A DNA stretch of 64,000 bases from Actinoplanes sichuanensis (lineage in GTDB: Bacteria > Actinomycetota > Actinomycetes > Mycobacteriales > Micromonosporaceae): contig NZ_AP028461.1 of the NCBI RefSeq assembly GCF_033097365.1, forward strand, positions 6,076,001 to 6,140,000, given 5' to 3'. This document shows, one piece after another, positions 9,596 to 18,231 of the stretch. The notes beneath the pieces were generated by a model. That model saw nothing but the letters and a program-made list of their open reading frames with translations, was not told where the DNA came from and did no database searches. Positions within the stretch are counted from its first letter, which is position 1; each line of letters starts with the position of its first letter. Position numbers and translations under genes: made by a program.

Positions 9596-11587
9596 ATGGC
9601 GACGACCAGTGATCCCGACGTCACCGTGCTCGACCGGCGGCTCCGGCTCTCCCTACTAGACCGGACCGGGTCCGATGACCGGTTCGCCGAGCTCGTCGAC
9701 CAGGCGCTGGCCGAGGCCCTGACCAGCGCCGGAAACCTGCCCCAGGTGCTGTATCTGACGCTGTTACGGGCCGGTCTGGCCGCCGCTCCCCGGTCCCGCC
9801 CGCAGCCGTTCGCGCCGGAGGGCACCCCAGCGCCGGTGGACGAGCAAGAGACCTGTCTGCGGGAGATCCGGGCCCGGTGGAGCACGCACACCCACCGGCA
9901 TCTCTATCCGACTCCGGCCGCGTGGCTGCGGGCGCTGCCTCCGCCCGCGCCGCTGGCCGGCAATCCGTATTCGCTGGCCCGGTTGCTGCGCGCGTTCACC
10001 GGACACCTCGCGTCCACCGACTGCGGTGCCGCCGCCTCGCTGGCCGCCCTGATCGAGGATCCGGGAGAGGCCGCCGTCGCCCAGTGCGCCCTGGTCGGGG
10101 CCGGTCTCGCGGCTCACGATCTGGACCGGGAGGCACAGGCCTGGGCGCGACAGAGGCACCTGCTGACCCGGATGCCGTCGTGGACCTGGCCGGGTGGGCG
10201 GACCGGTCACGATCGGGATGTCGTGGCCTATCTGCGGCCCGATCACCGGGCCCGCTTCGACACCGCGATCGGCATGTTGCCGTACTCTGCGGCGCTCGGT
10301 TTCTCGCTGCTCACCGACCTTCCGGAGTTGGCCGCCGCCTATCAGGGGACATATGCGTGTCATGGTTCTGCGGTTTACACCGAGCAGCGTCTCCGCGGCC
10401 GTCGGCCGGATCCGGAGGCGGCCGCCGTGCACGACGAGGTCCGGCGCGACCCGGCGGCGGCCGGTCCGATAGTCGCCGCCGTGGTGTCCGCGAATGAGCA
10501 GGTTCTCGGCGCCGCCGAATTGCCGTTGAGCGATCCGGTGTACCGGTTGTCCGCCCGGATCACCGCACGCACCACGCGGGCGCATCGACTCGGCGCCGAC
10601 GATCTGACCCCGGAGCCGGTGCCGGACGGTTTCGATCCGCGGCGTCTGCCGGCATACGCGGAGATCGTCAGGCAGAACGCGGACACCCCGATCGTCGCCG
10701 CCTTGGCCGCCCGGATCCGCGCCGAGGCCGCCGCCCGCGACGACCGGGAGGCACTGCTGATCCTCGCCGACGCCGGATACACCGACCCGGACCCCCTACT
10801 CAACGCCCTGAGCCCGTTGATCAGCACGCCGAGCCCGCTGCTCAGTGCACCGAGCCAGCCGACCGCCGGCCTGGACCAGCCGATCAACCCACCGAGCCGG
10901 CTGCTCGACAGCCCGGACACACTGATCAACGCACCAAGCCGGCTGCTCAAGGGCCCGGACCCGCTGCTCGACTGGCCGGCCCCACAGTCCGGCGACCCGG
11001 CCCCACGGTCCGACGACCCGGCTCCACAGTCCGACGACGCGGTCCCACGGTCCGACGACGCGGTCCCACGGTCCGACGACCCGGCTCCACCGTCAGCCGA
11101 CCCGGCCCCACCGTCAGGCGACCCCTTCCCATTGATCGACGGGCCGGTCCTATTGCCCGACGATTCCGGGAAGCCCGGCCGCCGGAAATGGTCCGGCCGG
11201 AGCGATCCGGCCCATCGCAAGGACGGCAACGGCCGTCCCAAACCGCGAAAACAGCAGCGGCGGTACGAAGAGGCGCCGCTCTACCCGGAGACGTCGATCC
11301 TGCTCTTCCGGCACCGACCGGCCGAGGCCGTCCGTAGAGTGGCCGCCGCCGCACACACCGACTGGTCGGTAGCGGCTGCCATGCTCGAACACGCCATCCC
11401 CGAGTTGTTGGCCACCGCCGGCCCCCGAATAGCCCAGGCCCTGCACGAAGCGGTGGTCAGAGCCGCGATCTGCGCCGCCCCACTAGGCGAGGCCCCACCA
11501 GCAGTGATCGACGGCGTATACCCGAGCATCGACCGCCCCTGGCCCATCCCGGCTGCCGGCTTGGCGTCGCCCGAGCCAACCACCTGA
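9596..11587 (+). CDS. Unrecognised large protein with repetitive Pro/Asp/Ser linker
   Basis: This 663-residue protein is not recognised. Residues 1-390 are helical and rich in Ala, Leu, Arg and Asp, without a P-loop, HTH, signal peptide or membrane span. Residues 395-520 are low complexity: first Ser-Pro-Leu-Leu/Ile type units (SPLISTPSPLLSAPS, INAPSRLLKGPDPLLD), then seven-residue units of the DPAPxSD and DAVPRSD type. A basic patch (RRKWSGRSDPAHRKDG) follows, then a last helical segment of about 120 residues. ATG 9596 follows GGGGAGG at the right spacing; the frame is open upstream to 9446, but that part overlaps the VOC promoter. The layout suggests two folded modules joined by a flexible tether. 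Confidence 0.7.
   Translation: MATTSDPDVTVLDRRLRLSLLDRTGSDDRFAELVDQALAEALTSAGNLPQVLYLTLLRAGLAAAPRSRPQPFAPEGTPAPVDEQETCLREIRARWSTHTHRHLYPTPAAWLRALPPPAPLAGNPYSLARLLRAFTGHLASTDCGAAASLAALIEDPGEAAVAQCALVGAGLAAHDLDREAQAWARQRHLLTRMPSWTWPGGRTGHDRDVVAYLRPDHRARFDTAIGMLPYSAALGFSLLTDLPELAAAYQGTYACHGSAVYTEQRLRGRRPDPEAAAVHDEVRRDPAAAGPIVAAVVSANEQVLGAAELPLSDPVYRLSARITARTTRAHRLGADDLTPEPVPDGFDPRRLPAYAEIVRQNADTPIVAALAARIRAEAAARDDREALLILADAGYTDPDPLLNALSPLISTPSPLLSAPSQPTAGLDQPINPPSRLLDSPDTLINAPSRLLKGPDPLLDWPAPQSGDPAPRSDDPAPQSDDAVPRSDDAVPRSDDPAPPSADPAPPSGDPFPLIDGPVLLPDDSGKPGRRKWSGRSDPAHRKDGNGRPKPRKQQRRYEEAPLYPETSILLFRHRPAEAVRRVAAAAHTDWSVAAAMLEHAIPELLATAGPRIAQALHEAVVRAAICAAPLGEAPPAVIDGVYPSIDRPWPIPAAGLASPEPTT
10972..11130 (+). 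repeat. In-frame 21-bp repeats in the 663-aa protein
   Basis: Seven to eight imperfect 21-bp units encode the DPAPxSD / DAVPRSD heptads. The unit length is a multiple of three, so copy-number changes keep the frame. They form the second half of the flexible linker. Confidence 0.75.
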
Positions 11588-11719
11588 CCTACCGATCGCG
11601 GACCATCCACTCCCGCGACGGGTCCAGAGAGCTTCCGGGGTCGAAATTTGACCGGTTCGCCGGTGCGGGCCGCGATAGGTCCGTCCAAACCGGTCCGATA
11701 AGTCGTGGCGCGAGCGGCC

Positions 11720-12240
11720 AGCGACACCGCATGGCCGCCTCCAGCCCGGGTTATAACGGCGAGCCGCACACCACGACCGCCTCCAGGCCCGGCCGGAGAG
11801 GCAAGCGACACACCACCACCGCCCGCAAGCCCGGTCTTAGCAGCAAACGACATGCCACCGCCGTCCCCAAGTCAAGCCCGGCCATAGGAGCAAGCGGCCA
11901 CGTCAGGGCTGCATCCGGGGGCGAGATCGGCGAGGTCAGGGCTGCTTCCGGGTCGGGTGATCGGCGAGCACCACGGCAAGGCTGCTTCCAGAGCCGGACG
12001 ATCGGCGAGCACCACGGCAAGGCTGCTTCCAGAGCCGGACGATCGGCGAGCACCACGGCAAGGCTGCTTCCAGGACCGGACGATCGGCGAGCACCACGGC
12101 AAGGCTGCTTCCAGGACCGGACGATCGGCGAGCACCACGGCAAGGCTGCTTCCAGGACCGGACGATCGGCGAGCACCACGGCAAGGCTGCTTCCAGGACC
12201 GGACGATCGGCGAGCACCACGGCAAGGCTGCTTCCGGGGC
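11720..12240. repeat. Graded tandem repeat array (diverged 42-bp units to near-identical 41-bp units)
   Basis: Units starting with an AGCNNCACC-like core begin at about 11720, 11762, 11804, 11846, 11893, 11933, 11967, 12008, 12049, 12090, 12131, 12172 and 12213. The first units are diverged and 42 bp long, the middle ones 47, 40 and 34 bp. From 11959 to 12237 nearly seven copies recur at exactly 41 bp, each containing GATCGGCGAGCACCACGG and AAGGCTGCTTCC, with single-site AGAGC/AGGAC variation. There are no unique spacers, so it is not CRISPR. 41 bp is not a multiple of three, and every frame through the array stays open only by repetition, so it is judged non-coding. Confidence 0.9.
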
Positions 12241-12406
12241 GTTTTAGGGTTCGTCCGGCACCGCTGGGGCGGACCCGGCGGCGTTTTGGGTTTCTCCCGC
12301 GCCGCTCGGCCGTGGCTGTGCTGATGTTGATCTTTCGGGCTGGTCATGGGCCGCGTCGTCGGGGGCGCCGCGCTCATCGGCGGGTGGGACTCGGCCCCGA
12401 ACTGTC

Positions 12407-12504
12407 GGGGCCGCCATCGGACACGCCCGTTAGACACGTTGCGGTCCGGCGCCGAAGGGGCCGCCATCGGATACGCCCGTTAGACGCGTTGCGGTCCGGC
12501 GCCG
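12407..12504. repeat. 50-bp direct duplication
   Basis: Two adjacent 50-bp copies begin with GGGGCCGCCATCGGA and include CGCCCGTTAGAC and GCGGTCCGGCGCCG. They differ at two positions in the part compared. A looser duplication of GCGTTTTNGGGTT-type sequence lies just upstream (about 12238-12310). None shows coding character. Confidence 0.75.
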
Positions 12505-12737
12505 GGAAGGCGTCGCGGTGTAGTCCGGGAGGGGTGGTTCGGCGGGAGCGCCTGGCCGTACCGACTCAGGGTGTTGATCTTGTGGTTGGCCGGTGTGAAG
12601 AAAGTCGGGACCGCTACCGAGACGGGGAAGGTCCGCGTCTGCCGGGAAACAGCGTTGAGGCCGGCAGGACGGACGGCGAGACGGACGGCGAGACGGGCGG
12701 CGGGAGGCACGGCGGGAGGGATTGTCGGGCGGTCAAG
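12505..12737. other. Intergenic sequence without a convincing gene
   Basis: This stretch between the duplication and the hairpin includes a GACGGCGAGACGG microduplication near 12671-12695. Open frames are short and lack start signals or codon bias. Nothing else could be supported. Confidence 0.5.
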
Positions 12738-12778
12738 GAATGGTGGGTGTGCGGCGAATCGCCGCACACCCACCATTC
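12738..12778 (-). terminator. Perfect 20-bp-stem hairpin downstream of ppdK
   Basis: The arms GAATGGTGGGTGTGCGGCGA and its exact complement are separated by one base, giving a 41-bp odd palindrome. It sits 46 bp past the ppdK stop. No T-run follows, as is common for actinobacterial hairpin terminators. It may also block read-through from the repeat region on the other strand. Confidence 0.7.
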
Positions 12779-12823
12779 GGCTGAGCGAAGGAAACCGGCC
12801 GCGGGACGCGACTGCGGGCCGGT

Positions 12824-15502
12824 TCAGCGGTGGTCGGAGCCTTCGGCTGTCACCGCGGCCCGGCCGGCTTCGAGACGGGCGATCGGGACCCGGAACGGGG
12901 AGCAGGAGACGTAATCGAGGCCTACCTCGTGGAAGAAATGGACCGAATCGGGGTCGCCGCCGTGTTCGCCGCAGACGCCCAGTTTGAGGCCCGGGCGGGC
13001 GGCTCGGCCCTCCTCGGCGGCGATGCGGACCAGGCGGCCCACGCCGTCGGCGTCGATCGACTCGAACGGGGAGATGCCGAAAATGCCCAGTTCGAGGTAA
13101 CGCCAGAAGAACGCGCCCTCGACGTCGTCGCGGGAGAAACCCCAAGCCATCTGGGTCAGGTCGTTGGTGCCGAAGGAGAAGAACTCGGCCGCCTCGGCGA
13201 TCTGCCCGGCCGTCAGCGCCGCCCGCGGGACCTCGATCATGGTGCCGATCAGGATGTCGACGTTCGTGTCGCCGACGATCGTGGCGATGATCTTCTCGGC
13301 TTCGGTGCGGACGGTTTCGAGTTCCTGGACGGCTCCGACCAGCGGGACCATGATCTCCGGGCGCGGCCTGCCGCCCTCGGCGGCGAGCGCGACGGCCGCC
13401 TCGGCGATGGCCCGGACCTGCATCGCGAACAGACCGGGAATGACCAGGCCCAGGCGTACGCCGCGCAGGCCCAGCATCGGGTTCTGCTCGTGCATGCGCC
13501 GGACGGCGGCGAGCATCTGCTCGTCGTGCTCGACACGCCGCCCGTGCTCGTGCGCGACGGCCACCTTGACCGCGAGTTCCTCCAGTGACGGCAGGAACTC
13601 GTGCAACGGCGGGTCGATCAGTCGGATGGTGACGGGCAGGCCGTTCATCTCCCGGAAGATCTCCAGGAAGTCGGCCCGCTGCAGCGGCTGGAGGCCGGCC
13701 AGGGCCTCGTTGCGTTCCGCCTCGGTGCGCGCCAGGATCAGACGTTCGACCAACTCACGGCGATCACCGAGGAACATGTGCTCGGTCCGGCAGAGGCCGA
13801 TGCCCTGGGCGCCGAAACGACGGGCCCGGGCGGCGTCGGGCCCGGTGTCGGCGTTGGTGCGCACCTTGAGGCTGCGCTTCTCGTCGGCGTGCGTGAGGAT
13901 CCGGTGCACCGCCGCGACCAGGGGGTCGTTGGCGTTCGCGGGGTCCAGGTCGCCCTCGAAGTACTGCACGACCTCGCTGGGCCGGACCGGCACCTCACCG
14001 GCGTAGACGCGCCCGGTGGTGCCGTCGATGGAGATCGTTTCGCCCTCCCGGACCGTCACCGAGCCGATCGTGAACGACGACGTGGAGACCTCCATCTCGT
14101 CGGCGCCGCAGACACAGGTCTTGCCCATGCCGCGCGCGACGACGGCGGCGTGTGAGGTCTTGCCGCCGCGGCTGGTGAGGATGCCGTTGGCGGCGATCAT
14201 GCCGGGCAGGTCGTCGGGGTTGGTCTCGCGCCGGACCAGGATGACCGGCGCTCCGGTGGCGGCCACCTCGACCGCCCGCGCCGAGGTGAAGACGACCTGG
14301 CCGTAGGCGGCGCCCGGCGACGCCCCGATGCCCCGCGTCATCGCCTCAGGTGCGGAGGACAGATCGAAGCGGGGGAACATCAGCTGCGCGAGCTGGGCCC
14401 CGCTGACCCGGTGCAACGCCTCGTCCAGGTCGATGACTCCCTCGTCGACGAGCTGGGCGGCGATGGTGAACGCGGCGGCCGCGGTGCGCTTGCCGACCCG
14501 GGTCTGCAGCATCCACAGTTTGCCGCGCTCGATGGTGAACTCGATGTCGCACAGATCCCGGTAGTGGCCCTCCAACGTGGCCATGATCTGCATCAGCTCG
14601 TCGTAGGAACGCTTGTCGAGCCGTTCCAGGTCGGCCAGCGGCAGGGTGTTGCGGATGCCCGCGACCACGTCCTCGCCCTGCGCGTTGGACAGGTAGTCGC
14701 CGTAGACGCCCTGCTCACCGGTCGCCGGGTCGCGGGTGAAAGCGACGCCGGTGCCGGAGTCGGCACCCAGGTTGCCGAAGACCATCGCGACCACGTTGAC
14801 GGCGGTGCCCAGGTCGGTCGGGATGCGCTCCTGACGGCGGTAGAGGACGGCCCGGTCGGCGTTCCACGACCGGAACACCGCCTCGGTGGCGAGATCGAGC
14901 TGCTCACGCGGATCCTGCGGGAAGTCGTGACCGGTGTGTTTGGCGAACACCTTCTTGTACGCGGTGACCAGCGCCCGCAGGTCGTCGGCGTCCAGTTGCA
15001 CGTCGTCGCGGACTCCCTTGGCGGCCTTCGCGTCGTCGAGCGCCTTCTCGAACTCGTGGCCGGGCACCTCGCACACCGTCTTGCCGAACATCTGGATCAG
15101 ACGCCGGTACGAGTCCCACGCGAACCTGTCGTTGCCGCCGGCCTGCCGGGACAGCCCGTCCACGGACTCGTCGTTGAGCCCCACGTTGAGAACGGTCTCC
15201 ATCATCCCGGGCATGGAGAACTTGGCGCCGGAACGCACCGACACGAGCAGCGGATCGGCCGGGTCGCCGAGGCGCCGGCCCATCTTCTCCTCGAGCGCGG
15301 CGAGGTGCGCGTCGATCTCGGCGGCCAGGCCGTCGACGTGCGTGCCGTTGCGCAGGTATTGCTGGCACGCCTCGGTGGTGATGGTGAAGCCGGGAGGCAC
15401 GGGCAGACCCAGGTTGGTCATCTCCGCGAGATTGGCGCCCTTGCCACCCAGCAGATCCTTGAGGTCCTTGTTGCCCTCGGCGAAGTCGTATACGAACTTC
15501 AT
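12824..15502 (-). CDS. ppdK: Pyruvate, phosphate dikinase
   Basis: This 892-residue enzyme interconverts pyruvate, ATP and phosphate with phosphoenolpyruvate, AMP and pyrophosphate, and acts at the glycolysis/gluconeogenesis junction in the cytosol. The N-terminal nucleotide-binding domain begins KFVYDFAEGNKDLKDLLGGKGANLAEM. The central phospho-histidine loop is present (TSRGGKTSHAAVVARGMGKTCVCGADEM), as is the C-terminal PEP/pyruvate barrel with GTNDLTQMAWGFSRDD and the catalytic Cys in GVCGEHGGDP. Length matches the family. ATG 15502 follows GGGAGGTAGAGGC. It ends 46 bp before a strong hairpin. No PPDK regulatory protein gene is adjacent. Confidence 0.97.
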   Translation of the reverse strand: MKFVYDFAEGNKDLKDLLGGKGANLAEMTNLGLPVPPGFTITTEACQQYLRNGTHVDGLAAEIDAHLAALEEKMGRRLGDPADPLLVSVRSGAKFSMPGMMETVLNVGLNDESVDGLSRQAGGNDRFAWDSYRRLIQMFGKTVCEVPGHEFEKALDDAKAAKGVRDDVQLDADDLRALVTAYKKVFAKHTGHDFPQDPREQLDLATEAVFRSWNADRAVLYRRQERIPTDLGTAVNVVAMVFGNLGADSGTGVAFTRDPATGEQGVYGDYLSNAQGEDVVAGIRNTLPLADLERLDKRSYDELMQIMATLEGHYRDLCDIEFTIERGKLWMLQTRVGKRTAAAAFTIAAQLVDEGVIDLDEALHRVSGAQLAQLMFPRFDLSSAPEAMTRGIGASPGAAYGQVVFTSARAVEVAATGAPVILVRRETNPDDLPGMIAANGILTSRGGKTSHAAVVARGMGKTCVCGADEMEVSTSSFTIGSVTVREGETISIDGTTGRVYAGEVPVRPSEVVQYFEGDLDPANANDPLVAAVHRILTHADEKRSLKVRTNADTGPDAARARRFGAQGIGLCRTEHMFLGDRRELVERLILARTEAERNEALAGLQPLQRADFLEIFREMNGLPVTIRLIDPPLHEFLPSLEELAVKVAVAHEHGRRVEHDEQMLAAVRRMHEQNPMLGLRGVRLGLVIPGLFAMQVRAIAEAAVALAAEGGRPRPEIMVPLVGAVQELETVRTEAEKIIATIVGDTNVDILIGTMIEVPRAALTAGQIAEAAEFFSFGTNDLTQMAWGFSRDDVEGAFFWRYLELGIFGISPFESIDADGVGRLVRIAAEEGRAARPGLKLGVCGEHGGDPDSVHFFHEVGLDYVSCSPFRVPIARLEAGRAAVTAEGSDHR

Positions 15503-15750
15503 GCCTCTACCTCCCGGTTAAGAATCCGCGGCGGATAACAACTCCTGCCCTGGGATTCGTAAGGCTAAGCACGACCGGGGTGAATAGTTAACAGTACCGT
15601 GGCTTTTTCCACACGGGTACGGCCATCACTGAGCGGTACACGCTCTCTCCGCGCAGTAACGAGCAGCGAGATTGCTCAGTGACAAGTGCGCGGCTGCTGA
15701 TCGCGTGGTGGAGAAGGGGACGCCGGTACGGTTCACGGCAGAAAATAAGG

Positions 15751-15792
15751 GCGCCGCTGCGAATTCCACGGGGGAAGAACTCGCAACGGCGC
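15751..15792 (-). terminator. Rho-independent-type terminator of the lipoprotein gene
   Basis: A 12-bp stem (GCGCCGCTGCGA pairing with TCGCAACGGCGC, one G-T wobble) lies 34 bp past the lipoprotein stop. On the minus strand it is followed by the T-rich CCTTATTTTC, so it fits an intrinsic terminator and also insulates the ppdK promoter region (15503-15750), where no gene was seen. Confidence 0.7.
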
Positions 15793-15825
15793 ACCGCGAA
15801 CATTAGACGACGATCGTCGCCGTGT

Positions 15826-16521
15826 CTATCCCACGCGCTGAACGACCGAGCCGACGAGCTTCTTCCAGTCCGCCTCGAAGTTGGGCGCCGGGCTCGAGTT
15901 GTTCAACTGGTAGATGGCGTAGCTGTCGACGAGCACCACGTTGCGGGTGCGCAGCACGGCCACCGCGACGTCGGCGGTGCCGGGATGGGTCGCCTCGTAC
16001 AGCTTGTGGCGCACGATCACGAACCCGCTCCAGGCGCCCTCGTTCATCTCGCGGATCTCGACGGTCTCGGTGTATGCCGGCTCGTTGCGGTCGGCCGTCA
16101 CCGCCGCCGGCACCTCGGACGTCTTCTCGCACTGGTCGGCCACCGCCCGCAGCAGCCCCAGACCGGCCGTGGCACTGTCCTCGTCGCCGTAGACCAGGGC
16201 GGACTGCTGGAGCGTCTGCGCGCCCTTCTCCCCCTCGTCGGCGGCGTTCGACGAGACCACCTCGGCGCCCGGCGGCAGCTGCGGCGGAGTGCTGCCGCCA
16301 CCACAGAAGCTGACGAGCGTCGTCGGCGCGGCGCTCTCCTCCGGGGCGGTCCACGCCGGGCCGATCTCGGCCGGCTGCAGGAACGAGCCCCGCATGGTGG
16401 TCACGGTGATCAGCCCGGCATCCGGCTCACCGTCGTCGGAGGAGCTGCACCCGGCGGCCATCATCACCAGGGCACAGGCGGCGCCCAGGGCGGCACGGAC
16501 GGGTCTGGCGGTCAGGAACAT
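15826..16521 (-). CDS. Predicted secreted lipoprotein, sensor-like extracellular domain
   Basis: The 231-residue protein starts with MFLTARPVRAALGAACALV followed by MMAAGC, a lipobox placing the lipidated Cys at residue 25 and anchoring the protein outside the membrane. The mature part has two further Cys (VSFCGGGS and VADQCEKT), consistent with a disulfide, and resembles the PknH-like extracellular domain found in actinobacterial lipoproteins. A longer frame from 16602 was rejected because the lipobox signal needs the start at 16521. It is divergent from glcD, with two DnaA-box-like sites between them. Ligand unknown. Confidence 0.7.
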   Translation of the reverse strand: MFLTARPVRAALGAACALVMMAAGCSSSDDGEPDAGLITVTTMRGSFLQPAEIGPAWTAPEESAAPTTLVSFCGGGSTPPQLPPGAEVVSSNAADEGEKGAQTLQQSALVYGDEDSATAGLGLLRAVADQCEKTSEVPAAVTADRNEPAYTETVEIREMNEGAWSGFVIVRHKLYEATHPGTADVAVAVLRTRNVVLVDSYAIYQLNNSSPAPNFEADWKKLVGSVVQRVG

Positions 16522-16558
16522 CCGGCCATCTTGGCAGACGCCGCGACCAGGCGGAAAA

Positions 16559-16603
16559 GTATCCACAGGCGGTGACACCCCGGCCACCACCCGCTTATCC
16601 ACA
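16559..16603 (+). promoter_or_regulatory. Pair of DnaA-box-like sites between lipoprotein gene and glcD
   Basis: GTATCCACA (16559-16567) and TTATCCACA (16595-16603) lie in the same orientation 36 bp apart. The second matches the classical DnaA box exactly, although Streptomyces-type boxes prefer TTGTCCACA. Whether they bind DnaA and affect the divergent promoters is unknown. Confidence 0.35.
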
Positions 16604-16679
16604 GGTTCGATTTCCCCCGTCGCGCGGGGAGCCGATCACGGTTAGCGTGGCGGTGGGCAGTGTTGCCGAGGAGGTTCGG

Positions 16680-18128
16680 ATGACCCTTTTGTCGCGGCTG
16701 CAAGCCGAGCTGGCGCCGGACCAGCTGATCACCGACCGGCAACGGCTGCGGACGTACGAGTGTGACGGCCTCTCCCACTACCGGGTCGTTCCGGCGCTGG
16801 TCGTCCTTCCCCGGACCGCCGCCCAGGTCGCCGCCGTGGTCCGAGCCTGCGCCGAGGAGCGGGTGCCGTTCGTGGCCCGCGGCTCCGGCACCGGCCTGTC
16901 CGGCGGGGCGCTCCCGCACGCCGACGGTGTCCTCATCGTCACCTCGCAGCTGCGGGACATCCTCGAGGTGCGGCCGGCCGACGAGCGTGCCGTGGTCCAG
17001 CCCGGTGTGATCAACCTGCAGGTCACCCAGGCCGCGACGCCGCACGGCTACTACTACGCGCCGGACCCGTCCAGCCAGCAGATCTGTTCGATCGGCGGCA
17101 ACGTGGCGGAGAATTCGGGCGGTGCGCACTGCCTCAAGTACGGGTTCACCACCAACCACGTGACCGGCCTGCAGGTCGTCACTCCCGACGGCGACCTGGT
17201 CCGGCTCGGCGGGGCGACGCCGGACACGCCGGGGTATGACCTGCTGGGCGCCTTCGTCGGTTCGGAGGGCACCCTGGGCGTCGCCACCGAGGTGACGGTG
17301 AAACTGACCAGGCTGCCGGAGACGGTCCGCACCCTGTTGGCCGCGTTCACCGGTACCGACCAGGCCGGGGCGGCCACCTCGGCGATCATCGCGGCGGGGG
17401 TGGTGCCGGCCGCGATCGAGATGATGGACGCGCTCTCCATCGAGGCCGCCGAGTCGGCCGTGAGCTGCGGCTATCCGGCCGGGGCGGGCGCGGTGCTGAT
17501 CGTCGAGCTGGACGGGCCGGCCGCCGAGGTGGCGGCCCAGTTCGACGAGGTGAGCCGGCTCTGCGCGGAGAACGGCGCCTTCGAGACCCGGGTCGCCGCC
17601 GACGACACCGAGCGTCAGCTGATCTGGCGGGGCCGCAAGTCGGCGTTCGCGGCGGTCGGCCGGATCAGCCCCGACTACATCGTGCAGGACGGGGTGATCC
17701 CGCGGACCGCGCTGCCCACCGTGCTGCGCCGGATCAACGAGGTCGCCGCCGAGCACGGCGTCCGGGTCGCCAACGTCTTCCACGCCGGTGACGGCAATCT
17801 GCATCCGCTGGTCCTCTTCGACGACGATGTGCCCGGTGAGGCCGAGCGCGCCGAGACCGTCTCCGGGGCGATCCTCGACCTGTGCATCGAGCACGGCGGT
17901 TCGATCACCGGGGAGCACGGGGTCGGGGTCGACAAGGCGCGTTACATGCCACGGATGTTCACCGACGACGATCTGGACACGATGCAGCTGGTGCGGTGCG
18001 CCTTCGATCCGGACGGGATCGCCAATCCGGGCAAGGTCTTCCCGACGCCGCGCTTGTGCGGGGAGCGGCCCGGCCACCATCGCGGCGCCCACCCGTTGCA
18101 GGAGGCCGGCGTGGCGGAGGTCTTCTGA
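16680..18128 (+). CDS. glcD: Glycolate oxidase FAD subunit GlcD
   Basis: The 482-residue flavoprotein subunit oxidises glycolate (or D-lactate) to glyoxylate (or pyruvate) at the inner membrane face together with GlcE and GlcF. A PCMH FAD domain occupies about residues 35-215 (ARGSGTGLSGGALPHADGVLI, then GGNVAENSGGAHCLKYGFT and GSEGTLGVATEV). The C-terminal FAD-oxidase domain carries VFHAGDGNLHPLVLFD and ITGEHGVGVDKARYM. ATG 16680 follows GAGGAGG; a frame open from 16572 was rejected. It leads a three-gene operon with a hairpin in the 103-bp gap before glcE. Confidence 0.93.
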   Translation: MTLLSRLQAELAPDQLITDRQRLRTYECDGLSHYRVVPALVVLPRTAAQVAAVVRACAEERVPFVARGSGTGLSGGALPHADGVLIVTSQLRDILEVRPADERAVVQPGVINLQVTQAATPHGYYYAPDPSSQQICSIGGNVAENSGGAHCLKYGFTTNHVTGLQVVTPDGDLVRLGGATPDTPGYDLLGAFVGSEGTLGVATEVTVKLTRLPETVRTLLAAFTGTDQAGAATSAIIAAGVVPAAIEMMDALSIEAAESAVSCGYPAGAGAVLIVELDGPAAEVAAQFDEVSRLCAENGAFETRVAADDTERQLIWRGRKSAFAAVGRISPDYIVQDGVIPRTALPTVLRRINEVAAEHGVRVANVFHAGDGNLHPLVLFDDDVPGEAERAETVSGAILDLCIEHGGSITGEHGVGVDKARYMPRMFTDDDLDTMQLVRCAFDPDGIANPGKVFPTPRLCGERPGHHRGAHPLQEAGVAEVF

Positions 18129-18140
18129 TGCCCAGCCTTT

Positions 18141-18194
18141 CGCGATCTTGTGGACCTCGGTCACACCTGTCCCGCGGAACTCCACAAGATCGCG
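18141..18194 (+). repeat. Perfect 14-bp inverted repeat between glcD and glcE
   Basis: CGCGATCTTGTGGA (18141-18154) and TCCACAAGATCGCG (18181-18194) form a perfect stem around a 26-nt loop, inside an otherwise tightly packed operon. It could be a REP-like dispersed palindrome, an mRNA stability hairpin setting glcD over glcE expression, or a protein-binding site. Confidence 0.7.
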
Positions 18195-18231
18195 GCGCGG
18201 AGCGTTGCCGCGGTGCCCTCGGGGGTCTGCG

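Noticed and set aside
11959..12237. 41-bp repeats as a CRISPR array
   Set aside because: Copies abut directly with no unique spacers, and no cas genes are present.
11731..12324. Overlapping repetitive reading frames on both strands through the 41-bp array
   Set aside because: The unit length is not a multiple of three, so frames only stay open because the repeat lacks stops. There is no ribosome-binding site or codon bias.
15588..15803. 71-residue minus-strand frame upstream of ppdK
   Set aside because: It has no start signal, contains the terminator hairpin at 15751-15792 and shows no coding composition.
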